Source of the DNA: Gongronella butleri | Lineage: Eukaryota; Mucoromycota; Mucoromycetes; Mucorales; Cunninghamellaceae | Assembly: GCA_025201375.1 (NCBI GenBank) | Contig: JAIWZP010000063.1 | Location: forward strand, 1-64,000 | Length of the DNA: 64,000 nucleotides | Direction: 5' to 3' | Shown here: positions 34,061-44,129 of the stretch, piece by piece | How positions within the stretch are numbered: position 1 is the stretch's first letter | Layout of the letters: every line of letters starts with the position of its first letter | Notes under the pieces: model-generated | Database searches by the model: none | What the model saw: the letters and a program-made list of their open reading frames with translations, nothing else | What the model was told of the DNA's origin: nothing | Made by a program: the position numbers and the translations under genes

Positions 34061-34289
34061 GGTGCCGTAATTTTTGCAATTTCTTGCATTCTCTGTGTTT
34101 TTTTCTTTTTTCTTTTCTTTTGCTTTTTTTTCTTTTTGTCCCTGATTTTGCTTGGGTGGCACAGCAACCCCAGAGCGTGGCGGACCTGCATGTCCCAAAT
34201 TGAGAGGTGGTCGAATTGACAGACCGACGGGCTCCAGGTTGGCAACCAGCGGTGCTTCAACCTGAGCGTTTCAGCTGCTCTTTTTTTGC

Positions 34290-34435
34290 CTAAAAGTGGA
34301 TTTTCTTTGAGAGTTTTGGACATCCATCGATAAAACTGGTCCCATTCGATGGACATTATTCAGCAGCTGCTTACGAGGTTGCTACAACACGTTAAAAGCG
34401 TGACTCGTCGCTCTTTTCGCTGCCAATACGGTATG
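34290..34435 (+). repeat. Dispersed repeat, partial copy 3
   Basis: Matches the end of the 61848-62770 copy: AAAAGTGGATTTTCT, CATCCATCGATAAAACTGGT, CAGCTGCTTAC, ACACGTTAAAA and CTTTTCGCTG occur in the same order and spacing. Confidence 0.7.
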
Positions 34436-35750
34436 ATAAAGATATTGACCAAATCCACCATCCATGAATCGTAGTGTTCGTCAAAACTTCATTATAAACC
34501 GTATTTGTAAAAATGTCGAGATTCGAATTTATCTGCAAACGATCCAGGCAACGTCTAGATTTCAACGCCTTGTTACTGTAAGAACAGGCAACTGTGAATT
34601 AGCCAGTGGCCAAAGGTTTGACACTTAAAAACGACCTGATCAGCCTCAACTGTTTAATTTTGCCTTCAAGGACAGGCGTTGAAAAAGCCAAGTGGCAAAG
34701 TTTGATGGCAACTGAATCTTGATTTTGCCTCGAAATGATTTTTTATGAAGCTCGCTACAGGCCTACAGCCTAATTTTAAGCAATGTCGAATTTCTCGCAG
34801 AACCTTATCATATTGACTTCATTGACCAATGATTTTTATTTCATTCTGACAAGAGAGGATTCCAAATACATTATTTGAGAAAGTTTCGAAGTGCTGCAAA
34901 GGGTCCGTGCGTGGTGGTGAATGTTTTTTTTCAATTTAGAAAAGCGCGTAAAAAAATAATATTAATTGCTTCTCATCAACCCACAGATGGATCTCGCTTA
35001 TTTTTGTCGTTTCCGTAGTTTTCCAATGGTGTTCATCCTAGTTCATCTCGTGTGCAAGATTGGCGCCATTCTGAGAACCTGGTTTTTCAATTTTTGCCCA
35101 AAGGCTCGTCGGCGCTGATTTTTCGTTTTTGCAGGTGGTGCATTCTAATGATATGTGACTGGCCGCAAACTGTCTCGTGCTCGGTGTTTCCAACCTGTCA
35201 TTGTACGCTGGGACGAGTCTTGGGGGGGGGTTTGCAGTGTCTCGTTTGCGCGTCACGTGGAAAAAAATGCGTGTTTTGGCGGTTTAATAATGTCAATCTT
35301 TGATTTTGACGTGCAAAATTCATTTTTTTTTTTTTTTTTTTGCTGACTAGCACGAACCTTATGATAGAATCATAGCGCGCACCAATGATTCATTGAAAAA
35401 GATTCTGCAGCGTCTTGTCTGCAGCGTCTTGTCTGTGTGTTTGCAAAAAAAATCAAGGAAAAGAACGATAGCAGAGGGAAAAAGAAGGAAAGAGGTGCGG
35501 TGCACCTGCCGCAGTCGTTGGCCACTGTGAACACTCAATCCCCAGGAACAATGAGCCATACTATAACATTTTTTTTCTTTGTGATTTCAAAATGTAGAAA
35601 ATACGGATGGCATTGCTTTATTGGTGTGCTTTAAGGTGTACAATTGGAAAATTAGGTGCATCAAGAATAAAAAAAAAACAAGTAAAGAATATGGATATAA
35701 ATTAGAAGGATCTACAGCACGCAATATCATGTTCAAATCAATAAAAGTAT
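34436..35750. other. Intergenic, AT-rich, no gene seen
   Basis: Contains several T-runs (for example 35322-35341) and no ORF with family features. Part may be decayed repeat, but no second copy was identified in this window. Confidence 0.45.
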
Positions 35751-37220
35751 CTAGGCGGCAAGGTCGTCTAGGATGGCCTTGAAGCGGTCGACGACGGCTT
35801 GGACCAACGGCTCGTCGAGGGCGCCCTTTTGCCAACAAAAGGCGGCGTGCAAGGTGGCTCCGAGGGTGATTGTCTGCATGCCGAGCGCGGTCGTGAAAGT
35901 CTGCGTGCTCTGTTGGAACCACAGGTCGCGCAATTGCCATGGGACATTGTCTGCGTCGTCGATGGGGGCCGGTGCAGGGAAGCGTCCGAGGTCCGAGTGC
36001 TCCATGCCGCCTTGGCGCTTCATTTCGTATTTTTTGCGCATGTCGAGCCAATAGTCGTTAATGTAGCCATGCGGGTAGTCGAGCAAATTGAGGAATTGGA
36101 CCTGGACGACCGATCGCTGCTTGCCTTTTTGGAGATGCTGGTGGTACAAGGTGACGGCTTGCCAAAACGACGAGGTTGCGGATGACATCTTTTGCAATTC
36201 CGCAGCCGACCACGAGCGGGACACGACACCGACAAAATTGCCAAGTGTCTTGCTGAGGTCTTGGTCTGTGGCGTGCGAACGGCAATTGACGGGTGTGGAC
36301 ATTGCGACGCCGCGATTCTTGTACTGCTCAGCCCAGGCGGCCAAGAAAGCGACGTGAATCAAGGCATGGACCGACACGGCGTTTTTCTTGGCCAATTGCA
36401 CCAGGCGCGTCAGATCCACCTTGGTAGTGGCGGTGCGCGTGACGTGCGGAATGTCTGGATTGGCTTGGTAATCGCCTTGCCACGATTTCTGCTGCGCGGC
36501 CACCTTGGCGCGTGCGCGCACTGACGCCGGCAAAACCACTTTTTTGACCAGTCCGCCAACGAGTCCACCAACAACACCAGCATAGTCGCCGACGGACGGG
36601 TGGACAATGCCGGCAAATTGCTCCATGGGCTTGGTGAACGTCATGGCAAGCGCATTGTCCGGGTGGATGACGAGATTGGCGGCATCGGCAACATCCAAGG
36701 GGGTGACGTTGGGCAGGTGCGAGAGCAGACTTTGCCAAAACAGGCTGAGGCTCATGCCGTCCATGATCACGTGATGCACGGCAAGCACAATGAGGCAGTC
36801 GGTGCCCTTTCCCGACAATGACGGCTTGCCATGATACAATTGCAGGCGCCAAGGCGGCAACACGGGGTCCGTCCCCGGGTCCACCAAATCAAGGTCGCAC
36901 GCGCGGCTCAGCACGTCATTCAGACTGAGCGCGTCCGTCCACGCATGGACAGCCACCATGTCGCTGATAGAGAATGATTTGGAAACCTTGAAATGGGCCG
37001 TCTCGGTGAAATTGTCGCATGGCAAGAGACATAGCGATGGGTGGTCCTTGACAACGAGCTCCAACGCAGGCGCGATCCACTGCAAAGCTGTCGTTTCAGC
37101 AGGCTCAGACAACGTGCCCGCGCAAACAACCGATCCGTAGCACCCTATCAGGCTCTTGGACATTTGATACTTTTGAAGGAGCCCAAACGCGCCTTCCTTG
37201 GCTTCGTTCTTGCTCGGCAT
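35751..37220 (-). CDS. Alcohol O-acetyltransferase / condensation-domain-like acyltransferase
   Basis: Single exon, 489 residues. The active-site motif HHVIMDG (His150-x3-Asp154) is the HXXXD motif of acyltransferases of the CoA-dependent/condensation superfamily. Family-like features follow: ALIHVAFLAAWA, MSTPVNCR (start of the second half), LGNFVGVV and QVQFLNLLDYPHGYINDYW. These fit fungal alcohol acetyltransferase-like proteins, which move acetyl groups from acetyl-CoA to alcohols; the true substrate is not shown by sequence. No signal peptide was seen. It is divergent from the coiled-coil gene across 243 bp. Members of this superfamily can also be polyketide- or lipid-associated, so the name is at superfamily level. 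Confidence 0.8.
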   Translation of the reverse strand: MPSKNEAKEGAFGLLQKYQMSKSLIGCYGSVVCAGTLSEPAETTALQWIAPALELVVKDHPSLCLLPCDNFTETAHFKVSKSFSISDMVAVHAWTDALSLNDVLSRACDLDLVDPGTDPVLPPWRLQLYHGKPSLSGKGTDCLIVLAVHHVIMDGMSLSLFWQSLLSHLPNVTPLDVADAANLVIHPDNALAMTFTKPMEQFAGIVHPSVGDYAGVVGGLVGGLVKKVVLPASVRARAKVAAQQKSWQGDYQANPDIPHVTRTATTKVDLTRLVQLAKKNAVSVHALIHVAFLAAWAEQYKNRGVAMSTPVNCRSHATDQDLSKTLGNFVGVVSRSWSAAELQKMSSATSSFWQAVTLYHQHLQKGKQRSVVQVQFLNLLDYPHGYINDYWLDMRKKYEMKRQGGMEHSDLGRFPAPAPIDDADNVPWQLRDLWFQQSTQTFTTALGMQTITLGATLHAAFCWQKGALDEPLVQAVVDRFKAILDDLAA

Positions 37221-37378
37221 GTTACAATAAAACGAAAGAAAAAAAAAAATAAAACGAGGTGGAAAGAAAAAAAAAGGGACAATGAAAATCTCGATCCTCT
37301 TTTGAATGGCCCCTTTCTTTTTAAAATTGGTGAAATGCCAAACATAGAAAGTGACACGAAAAAAGGGGGTGCGGCCGT

Positions 37379-37411
<33 letters not shown>

Positions 37412-37463
37412 TTCAAAGGGCGCGTCGCCCTCCCTTTTTTTTTTTCGCTTTCCTTTCCGCTTT
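37221..37463. promoter_or_regulatory. Bidirectional promoter with a 30-base T-run
   Basis: Lies between two divergent genes. It has a long T-run at about 37380-37410, a type of nucleosome-excluding tract common at yeast promoters. No TATA box was seen. Confidence 0.45.
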
Positions 37464-38744
37464 ATGATCTTTCTCTTTGTTGGTTGCTTGGTGACAACGG
37501 TGGTTGTGCTTCCACCGCTGGACGGGTATGCTCATCTTGCCATTGCGATGCTGTTCACGGCGAGCTATGCGTACTGGCCTTCTTCAAAGTCGTTGCGGCT
37601 GCACGGAACACCTTCCAACATGCTTGACAATGCTCGCTACCTGAATGACTTGCTGGACGGCCTTGTTCACTCGCGAAGGCACCACCTGGACGCTCTTCTC
37701 GACGACCACGCACGCCACATGCCTGTTGCTACGCTGCCTCCACCACCACCGCTCTCTTTGCCCGCCCGTTCGCCCACAACACCGCCGCTCGCACCATTGC
37801 CGTCTTTTTCGGGTCCGTCACGGCCACACGAGCAAGACGATGCACGCGACGAGCTTCTTCGCGTTGCTCTTCAGCGGCAAGCGGAGCTTGAGGGCCGCGT
37901 GCGTGAATTGGAAGCGCAATTAGCATCGAATCAAAAGCAACTGAGCAGCAAAGACCTGTTTATGCGCGAAAATAGCCAGGAGCTCAAGCGTGTCACAGCG
38001 TATGCGCTCGAGTGCGAGCAGCAGGTGGATCAATTGCAAAAACAGATGGATCAGGCCGCCAACCAGATGGCCATCTTGGATGATCGCGCACAAGATCTGG
38101 AAACGCAAGTCATAGACCGCGACACGCAAATCCGTGATCTCGAGGTACAATTGGTCAAAGAACAAGAGCGACGCGACAAGGACAGCGGCAATGTTGGCCA
38201 GGAGGACGTTGATCAATGGAAAAAGGAAAGGGACGCGCTTCAAATTGCGCATGACGCGCTCCAAGTCGATTTGAATGCGCTCCAGGGAGAAAACGACGCG
38301 CTTGTTCAGCAAGTGGACGAGCTCCTTCAACAAAAACAAGAAGACGACGAGCACAAGGAGCTACAAGCACGCCAATTGCAAGCCATGGAGCAGCGGATTC
38401 ACCGGTTACAAGAGCAATTGCAGCATCAATTGCAACAACTACAGCAGAGGTCTCAAACGAGTGCCATTCCACGCCTGGCTACACTCAGAAACAAATCCTC
38501 CTCCACAACCACCGCACAAACAAGCAAATCAGTAGACGATATGGAGCGCCAGCTCGACGCCAAGTCGCATCAATGCCGTGAATTGCAGCAAATGGTCAAT
38601 CGACTGCAATCCGTCATCCAGGAACTCCATCGTCAGCTCGACGACAGCTTTGCCCATCTCGACGACCGCGAGCAGAAGCTCCAGGCCTTTTACACAAATC
38701 GCAATCAAGACACCGTACCTGACGACGACCCCTCCATCTTTTGA
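37464..38744 (+). CDS. N-terminally membrane-anchored long coiled-coil protein
   Basis: Single exon, 426 residues. Two closely spaced hydrophobic segments (MIFLFVGCLVTTVVVLPP and AHLAIAMLFTASYAYW) form an N-terminal anchor. A Pro-rich linker (residues about 95-130) precedes a long heptad-rich region from about residue 135 to the end, rich in Gln, Glu, Leu and Arg. No kinesin, golgin GRIP or other named domain was found. The layout is that of a tethering or scaffold protein facing the cytosol. Family unknown; many proteins have this composition. It ends 197 bp from the convergent RPC82-like gene 1. The start was chosen because the preceding frame is poly-Phe from the T-run. Confidence 0.72.
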   Translation: MIFLFVGCLVTTVVVLPPLDGYAHLAIAMLFTASYAYWPSSKSLRLHGTPSNMLDNARYLNDLLDGLVHSRRHHLDALLDDHARHMPVATLPPPPPLSLPARSPTTPPLAPLPSFSGPSRPHEQDDARDELLRVALQRQAELEGRVRELEAQLASNQKQLSSKDLFMRENSQELKRVTAYALECEQQVDQLQKQMDQAANQMAILDDRAQDLETQVIDRDTQIRDLEVQLVKEQERRDKDSGNVGQEDVDQWKKERDALQIAHDALQVDLNALQGENDALVQQVDELLQQKQEDDEHKELQARQLQAMEQRIHRLQEQLQHQLQQLQQRSQTSAIPRLATLRNKSSSTTTAQTSKSVDDMERQLDAKSHQCRELQQMVNRLQSVIQELHRQLDDSFAHLDDREQKLQAFYTNRNQDTVPDDDPSIF

Positions 38745-38941
38745 CCTGCCCCTTGTATATCTTTATTCCCTGCTTGTCTCTCTCTCTCTCTCTTTCTTTT
38801 TTTTTTTTTAATCCATGTATAAATAGTTTGTCTTTCTAGATCAATCGGGGACAAATGGAGAATGGAAAGAGAGGTTGACAATGCGCATGTCATCACGCGC
38901 TACTTTTTTCAATTTTTATTATTTGTTCAATTTTTTTTTTT

Positions 38942-40722
38942 TCAATTATTCTGCGATTGAATGCCATACACGTCGCGATAAACCAGAGTCATGCCATAGC
39001 CAATGGTGATGCGTTGAAGGCGAGTCTGATTCTCCTCTCGGTCCACTTGTTTGCTGATTTTCGAGTTCATGCGCGCCACTTTGCCATAGGTAAAGGCCAT
39101 CATGGCGCCAAAGATGGCATTCAAGCGAACGCACCACACGCGCTCATGATCATGGTCGTCGCCCTGCGAGCCGTACCGGCACTTCTTCTCATTTTCTAGA
39201 TCTTTGACAGGGAGGTTCGGCCGAATGTAGCCATGGCGAGCCAATTCAAGCAAACGCGGCCAAAGATCGCGCTTCTGCACCAGCGTACGGTCCTGGATCT
39301 CCTGGATGGTCAGCACGTCGTCCGCCATCAGCTGGCGCACGATGCTGAGGGCCTTTTCGTCACACGTCACCTCCAATTCCGACAGCGAGTGGCCCCGCAT
39401 CATCAGCATGCGCGTTTCGTCCATGTCCATCGCGAACGTCACCTCCTGATGGTCGTCCTCGCGCGGCAGCATATTGACATGGCCCGAGAACATCAAGTGG
39501 ACAAGCTCTCTCTTCATGGCCTTGCTTGCCTGGGTCATCAGCTCTTCTTCGCCCTCGGCTATTTCAAGACCGACCTTGTCCAGACCCGTTTTGATCACGT
39601 CCTTGGTAAGCTCCATGAGCGTCATGCCTATTGTCACCAAAAAAAGGAAAAAAAAAGGAGACGCGTCAGTCGCACGCTTGAGGTTTGATCCTTGTTTTTA
39701 TGCGTGATTTACCCTGTTTGCCCTCCTTTTGGTTCAACGCGTGCGAGTAAAGGCTGGACATGACAAAGCTAGCAATGGGGGCAAATATGTCGGCAAAAAC
39801 AGCTTGCGTGACCTAAGTGAACGCGTCAAAAACACGCGAATTGCCGAATTTTCACGCCGCAATCTTACCGTAGTGCGCAGGGTCGTGTTGAACTTGGTAA
39901 TATTGAGCACGTAGAACACGTCGCTCGTGCGCGTTTCCTTCTTGGTGTCATTCTAGATAAAAAAAAGATCAATGGCCCTCGCAATGGAAGCACGTTGATA
40001 TTTTGGCTCTTTTTACCTGTTTGTCGGTCTTTGCGGGCGCTGCAGGCGTCCCCACAGAGGTTAAATAGCCCTTTTCAATCATCTCGGCGCACACTGAGTC
40101 ATCCAAAAGCCATTCAAAAACAACAAAAGAGTGTAAGCGCTCAAATGGACCATTTTTCATCATGTTGAGTGCCTTTATACCTTTGCCATCATCATCATAC
40201 TTGGCTAGACTTGCCGGTGTCGCGCTACCACTCTTGAAGATTGCTCTGACAACATCGGCACCCTGACAAAAACAAGAAATCAATGGAAATAAACGAGTAA
40301 AAATCCTCAATCAATTGGCGCTTTGTCTTGTCCTAACCTTTTTGCCAAAGGTACCCAAGGCCGCCTCAATAAACGCAAACTTGCCAAAGCGAGCCAAGGT
40401 CGCTTCCATGTTGAGGCAATAGCCAAGCATCTGTAATTTCTTGGACTTTTGCTTCTTCATTTTGAGGATGACGCATATTTGATGCTGGAGGAGCACGGCA
40501 AGGATGTCGTCCACTTTGGATTTTGGCAATCCGGACAACGACACCAGTTCATCCAGCGTTGCGTATGTCCGCTCAGTCAATGGGCACACCACGGCCTGCA
40601 AACGAGAAAAAAAAAAAAGGGTCAAGACGCGTCTTTTGTCGTCCGTGTGGGGTTCTCACCTCATAATCACTGCCGAAATCTAGCTGAGCAACCATGCGAC
40701 AAGCAAAACCAAGCGAATCCAT
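38942..40722 (-). CDS. RPC82/RPC3-like RNA polymerase III subunit, array gene 1
   Basis: Seven exons (40722-40660, 40595-40338, 40262-40181, 40093-40017, 39952-39869, 39812-39713, 39627-38942) give 449 residues. The N-terminal winged helix typical of the HTH_9/RPC82 family is clear: MVAQLDFGSDYE, then YATLDELVSLSGLPKSKVDD and ILAVLLQHQICV. Further winged-helix segments follow, ending with VLTIQEIQDRTLVQKRDLW and the C-terminal VRLNAIFGAMMAFTYGKVAR. In Pol III, RPC82 with RPC34 and RPC31 forms the initiation subcomplex at promoters. This copy is the most divergent of the six and lacks the downstream minisatellite, so it may be the ancestral or housekeeping gene; this is inference. It is shorter than human RPC3 (about 530 residues). 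Confidence 0.82.
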
Positions 40723-41239
40723 TGGTGTAAAAAATGCAAGCGGGGACACCAAATAAAAAGAATGAGGAAGAAAAGAAAAAAAAACAAAAAAAAGGAAAAG
40801 CATTGTTCAAAATGAACGGTGATCATCTTTTTGGCGCAGCCAAAGTCCGCTTGGGTTGCCAGAAAACAATGAAAATGTCGTTTGATGATCATGTGACCTT
40901 GTAAAGGAAGCAACATCCCCGTGAAACGATGATTTTTAGTTCATTTCCAAAAAAAAAGAGGGATCTGCCCACCACAAAGAGCTTTCAAATAAAATTGGCC
41001 AAGAACACAGAACAACACACATCCAGAGAGCAAAGGCACCCCCATTTTATTGCCCAATTCGGCGCAACACAGACGCGTCTCCGGCAAAGCAGCGTGATAA
41101 GCGCGAATCTGATACCCGTGCGAGCGTTTTAACTGGCAAGTTGCAAGGTGGATTTGAACCAACAGATGCAAAATAGCATCTCTAGCTGCGATCGACTCGA
41201 ATAAGCACAGTGCTCAAATAAAAAAAACCCTGTGGCGTG

Positions 41240-41400
41240 CTTTTGGGACATTTGCTGCTTATTGGCTCAATTGACGCGCTTGGTAACACAATAAACACGC
41301 TTTGTGGCACAATTGACATGCTTTGCGACACGATTGACAGGCTTTGTGACGCGTTTGACGCGCTTTTACAAGGATCGACGCGCTTTTATGTCCCCGCCTA
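41240..41400. repeat. Minisatellite downstream of array copy 2
   Basis: Imperfect tandem units of about 20 bp of the form TTTGTGRCRCGATTGACRCGC, placed about 140 bp beyond the stop codon of copy 2. The same repeat type follows each of copies 3-6. Confidence 0.8.
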
Positions 41401-41533
41401 ATTCATTTTTTTATTTTTGAGAGATATTTTGGCACGATTGGATTTTTTTTATGAAAAAGTGGGCAGACATGAAGGGAAAAAAGCAAGCCAATTTTGTGTG
41501 AGGTAAAAGCGGGGACTAAATGATGGGGACTAT

Positions 41534-43221
41534 TCAAAGAAAGGCAGTGGGTTGCATGTCGCGAAGAACAAGGGCGACGCCATAGCTGTAAGTGATGACA
41601 CGGCTCAAATTGCTGTCAACATGAGCAAGGAGCATCAGAAGATCATACATTTCCTCCAGCGCCGTCATGTGGATCTTGTCTGAGCAGATGCGCCACACGC
41701 GTTTGTCGGCCGGGTCGTAATTCGCATTTTCGATGGAAGTGTCAGGCTTCACATAACCTGTTTTTGCCGCCACCAGCAGGTTGTCCCAAATGTTGGTCTT
41801 GGGCAGCTTGGTATGTTGGTGGATGTCGTCAATCGTAGCGGAGTCGCTATCCATCAAAACGCGCGCAATCTGCCGCGCTTCCTCGCCAAACGTCAGCGTC
41901 ACATTTTCCAGCAAGCATTGCTCGATCACTTTGGCGCGAATCTGCTCCAAATTCGCCTTGTACACCGGTTCTTGGTCGCTCTCACGCACTGTCAACGTAG
42001 CAAAGTCCTCGGAAATCAGACGCTCCAGCTCAATTTCCATCGTGGTCGTCGTAAAATAATCATCTATCTCGTCATCCTGCATTGCCAGACCAATGGTGCA
42101 CATCATGCGCCAGTCCTCTTTGATCTTTTCCAGAGTCACGCCTTTGAGGTGGCGCAAAAACGGACAATTCGTTAAAGACACCAGTTTTTTTTTAAAGGGC
42201 AACCTTACCTTCATTTGCTGCGTGGATAATGGAAACGATAAACCGGCTAGAGTCGAGACCAATCAAATGGCCGACAATCCGTGCAACGGCCTAGAGGAAA
42301 AGAAAATCAAAACATACACGTTTTTTGACTCTCTCATCTCCTATACCATGCTGCGAATGTTCGCTTCAAACAACTTGATGTTCAGGATAAAGGTGATGGT
42401 GCCAGGAAGCCACTGTCCATTGACGAGCACCTATTACAAAAGAGCCAATATCCATGAAAATGAGAAATTCGAAAAAACAGCAAGCATCTTGCCCTTTTTT
42501 CTTTCTTTCTTTGCGCTTACCTTATCCAGGCTTTCGTCAAGCTCCTCAGACGTCAATTGCGCAGGGACACGCTGCAAATAGTGGCTTGCTTCCATTTCCA
42601 TGCAAACTTTGCCATCCCAGTCGAGCAATAACCGAAAAAAATGAGATAATCGCGTGATTTCACTCACTTGGACAGCGGAAACTCTCTTTACCGTCAGCAT
42701 CCAGACCCTTCATGACCATCTGGGCCAGCGTCATGCGGCCGTTCTCAACAATGGCCTTGATAATGTCGGTGCTCTAGTCAACAAAAAAAAAGTGAGAATG
42801 CTTGTTTCAGTGGCTTTCATTTACCCATCCTGACTTTTTTCGCCCCAGATAGTTATGAAATTGACAAAGGATTTCTTGCTGGGTCGCGCCAGGGCGGCAT
42901 TCATATCAATGGAGAAGGATGGGCGGTCATCATCGGTCTGTTGCTGCGCCGCCTCTTCAATGATGCACACATTGTGCTTAAAAAGCACAGCAAGAGCCTC
43001 ATCCACCTTTGTGCGCAGCATCCCCGTCGACAACACCAAGCCATCTGCCGTCGCGTGGCCATTTTCCATGATTTTGGACACCACGACCTGCAAAACAATA
43101 AAAAAAAGAGTCATTAAGAAGCGCCTGGTATCGCTTGACATCTTGTTACATGTGCATCGTCGCCAAATTCCATTTTTATGATCTTTTGACAGATGTTTTG
43201 GCAGGTTTTTTCCAAGTCCAT
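41534..43221 (-). CDS. RPC82/RPC3-like protein, array copy 2
   Basis: Seven exons with the same sizes and phases as the other copies. Exon 1 (43221-43150) encodes MDLEKTCQNICQKIIKMEFG, the N-terminal helix of the RPC82 winged-helix domain. Exon 2 has KIMENGHATADGLVLSTGM followed by LFKHNVCII. The last exon, 3' to VTLEKIKEDW, holds the third winged helix (TIDDIHQHTKLPKTNIWDNL) and the C-terminal helical end (ALEEMYDLLMLL). The exon 2 end is odd: the A6 run before GTCAGG puts the conserved donor out of phase by one base. Using a donor 10 nt further on and an acceptor 2 nt further on restores the frame and adds three residues. Either alternative splice sites are used or the run carries an indel. 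Groups with copy 4 by sequence. Confidence 0.72.
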
Positions 43222-43735
43222 AGCTGCGAAAAGGGGTAAACAAAGAAAACAAGAAAAAAATCAGGGAAGAAAAGGGTAAAAACAAGCATCACGCAGGATT
43301 GCGATTTTTTTACTGCTCCAGTCATTCTCAGACGTTGACACAAAGGGGCCAGAAAGGAGCAGCGCCCCGCGGATCATGTGATCATACCATAAACATGTAA
43401 ACTTGCAGCTAAAGCAATGGCTCATTTGACCTTTTTTCAAAAAAAGAGTGTCGCCTTGCCTCGAAAGAAGGTCCTTCAAAAGATGTAAGCCAAAAATAAA
43501 GTTTGACGCGTGCCAAGCAAAGCCGTTTGTGCCAATTTTCGCAATTAGCACATGTTAAACGGACACGTCTACGACGCGCGGTGTATGGCTCATGGAGCCA
43601 TGCGTACTGTCTCAATGACGTGTTCCGAGACCGAAATTCATTGACAGATACAGTACAAAGATGCATGTCCACCCTTGACGCGTCAAGCCGAACAAGCATC
43701 ATGTGCAAGGAAAAAAAACGCAAAAAAATCCAATG

Positions 43736-43990
43736 ACGCGCTTAAAATCGCCATTGACGCGCTCCATTTACAACAGATGGATCTTGGACGTGACTGCCAC
43801 CAGTTTTCAAAGAAATAAATGCGCTTGGTGCGACAATTGACACTCTTGCTTGGCAATTTACTTGCCTTGTGATGAAATTGCTGTGCTTTGAGACGCGATT
43901 GATACGCTTGCGCCGCGACTGACACGCTCTGTGACGCGATTGGCACCCTTCTTCCCAAGAATGACGCGCTTTTTTATAACCCCATTCATA
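43736..43990. repeat. Minisatellite downstream of array copy 3
   Basis: Units such as ATTGACACTCTTGC, ATTGATACGCTTGCGCCGCG and ATTGGCACCCTTCTTCC recur with about 20-25-bp spacing. A conserved non-coding block (TTTTGAATTGATTGGCGTTTT) follows before the stop codon side of copy 3. Confidence 0.75.
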
Positions 43991-44129
43991 CATTTTATTT
44001 TTTGTGGCCATTTTGAATTGATTGGCGTTTTAAGGGGAAATTTTTTTCAGACACAAGGCGTACAACCAAGCAAATTTTGGTTGGGCTACACGGGGATAGG
44101 GGAAAAAAGAAACTAAAACGGCCATTGGG

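Noticed and set aside
36328..36852. Cys/Arg/His-rich frame inside the acetyltransferase
   Set aside because: Out-of-frame shadow of the acyltransferase coding sequence.
41130..41210. tRNA-like signal on the minus strand (GGTTCAAATCC, a perfect B-box)
   Set aside because: No matching acceptor stem, no A-box at the right distance and no cloverleaf could be drawn; the T-stem has a mismatch.
41240..41400. CRISPR-like array of short repeats
   Set aside because: Units are contiguous and degenerate with no unique spacers of fixed length, in a eukaryotic gene context; it is a minisatellite.
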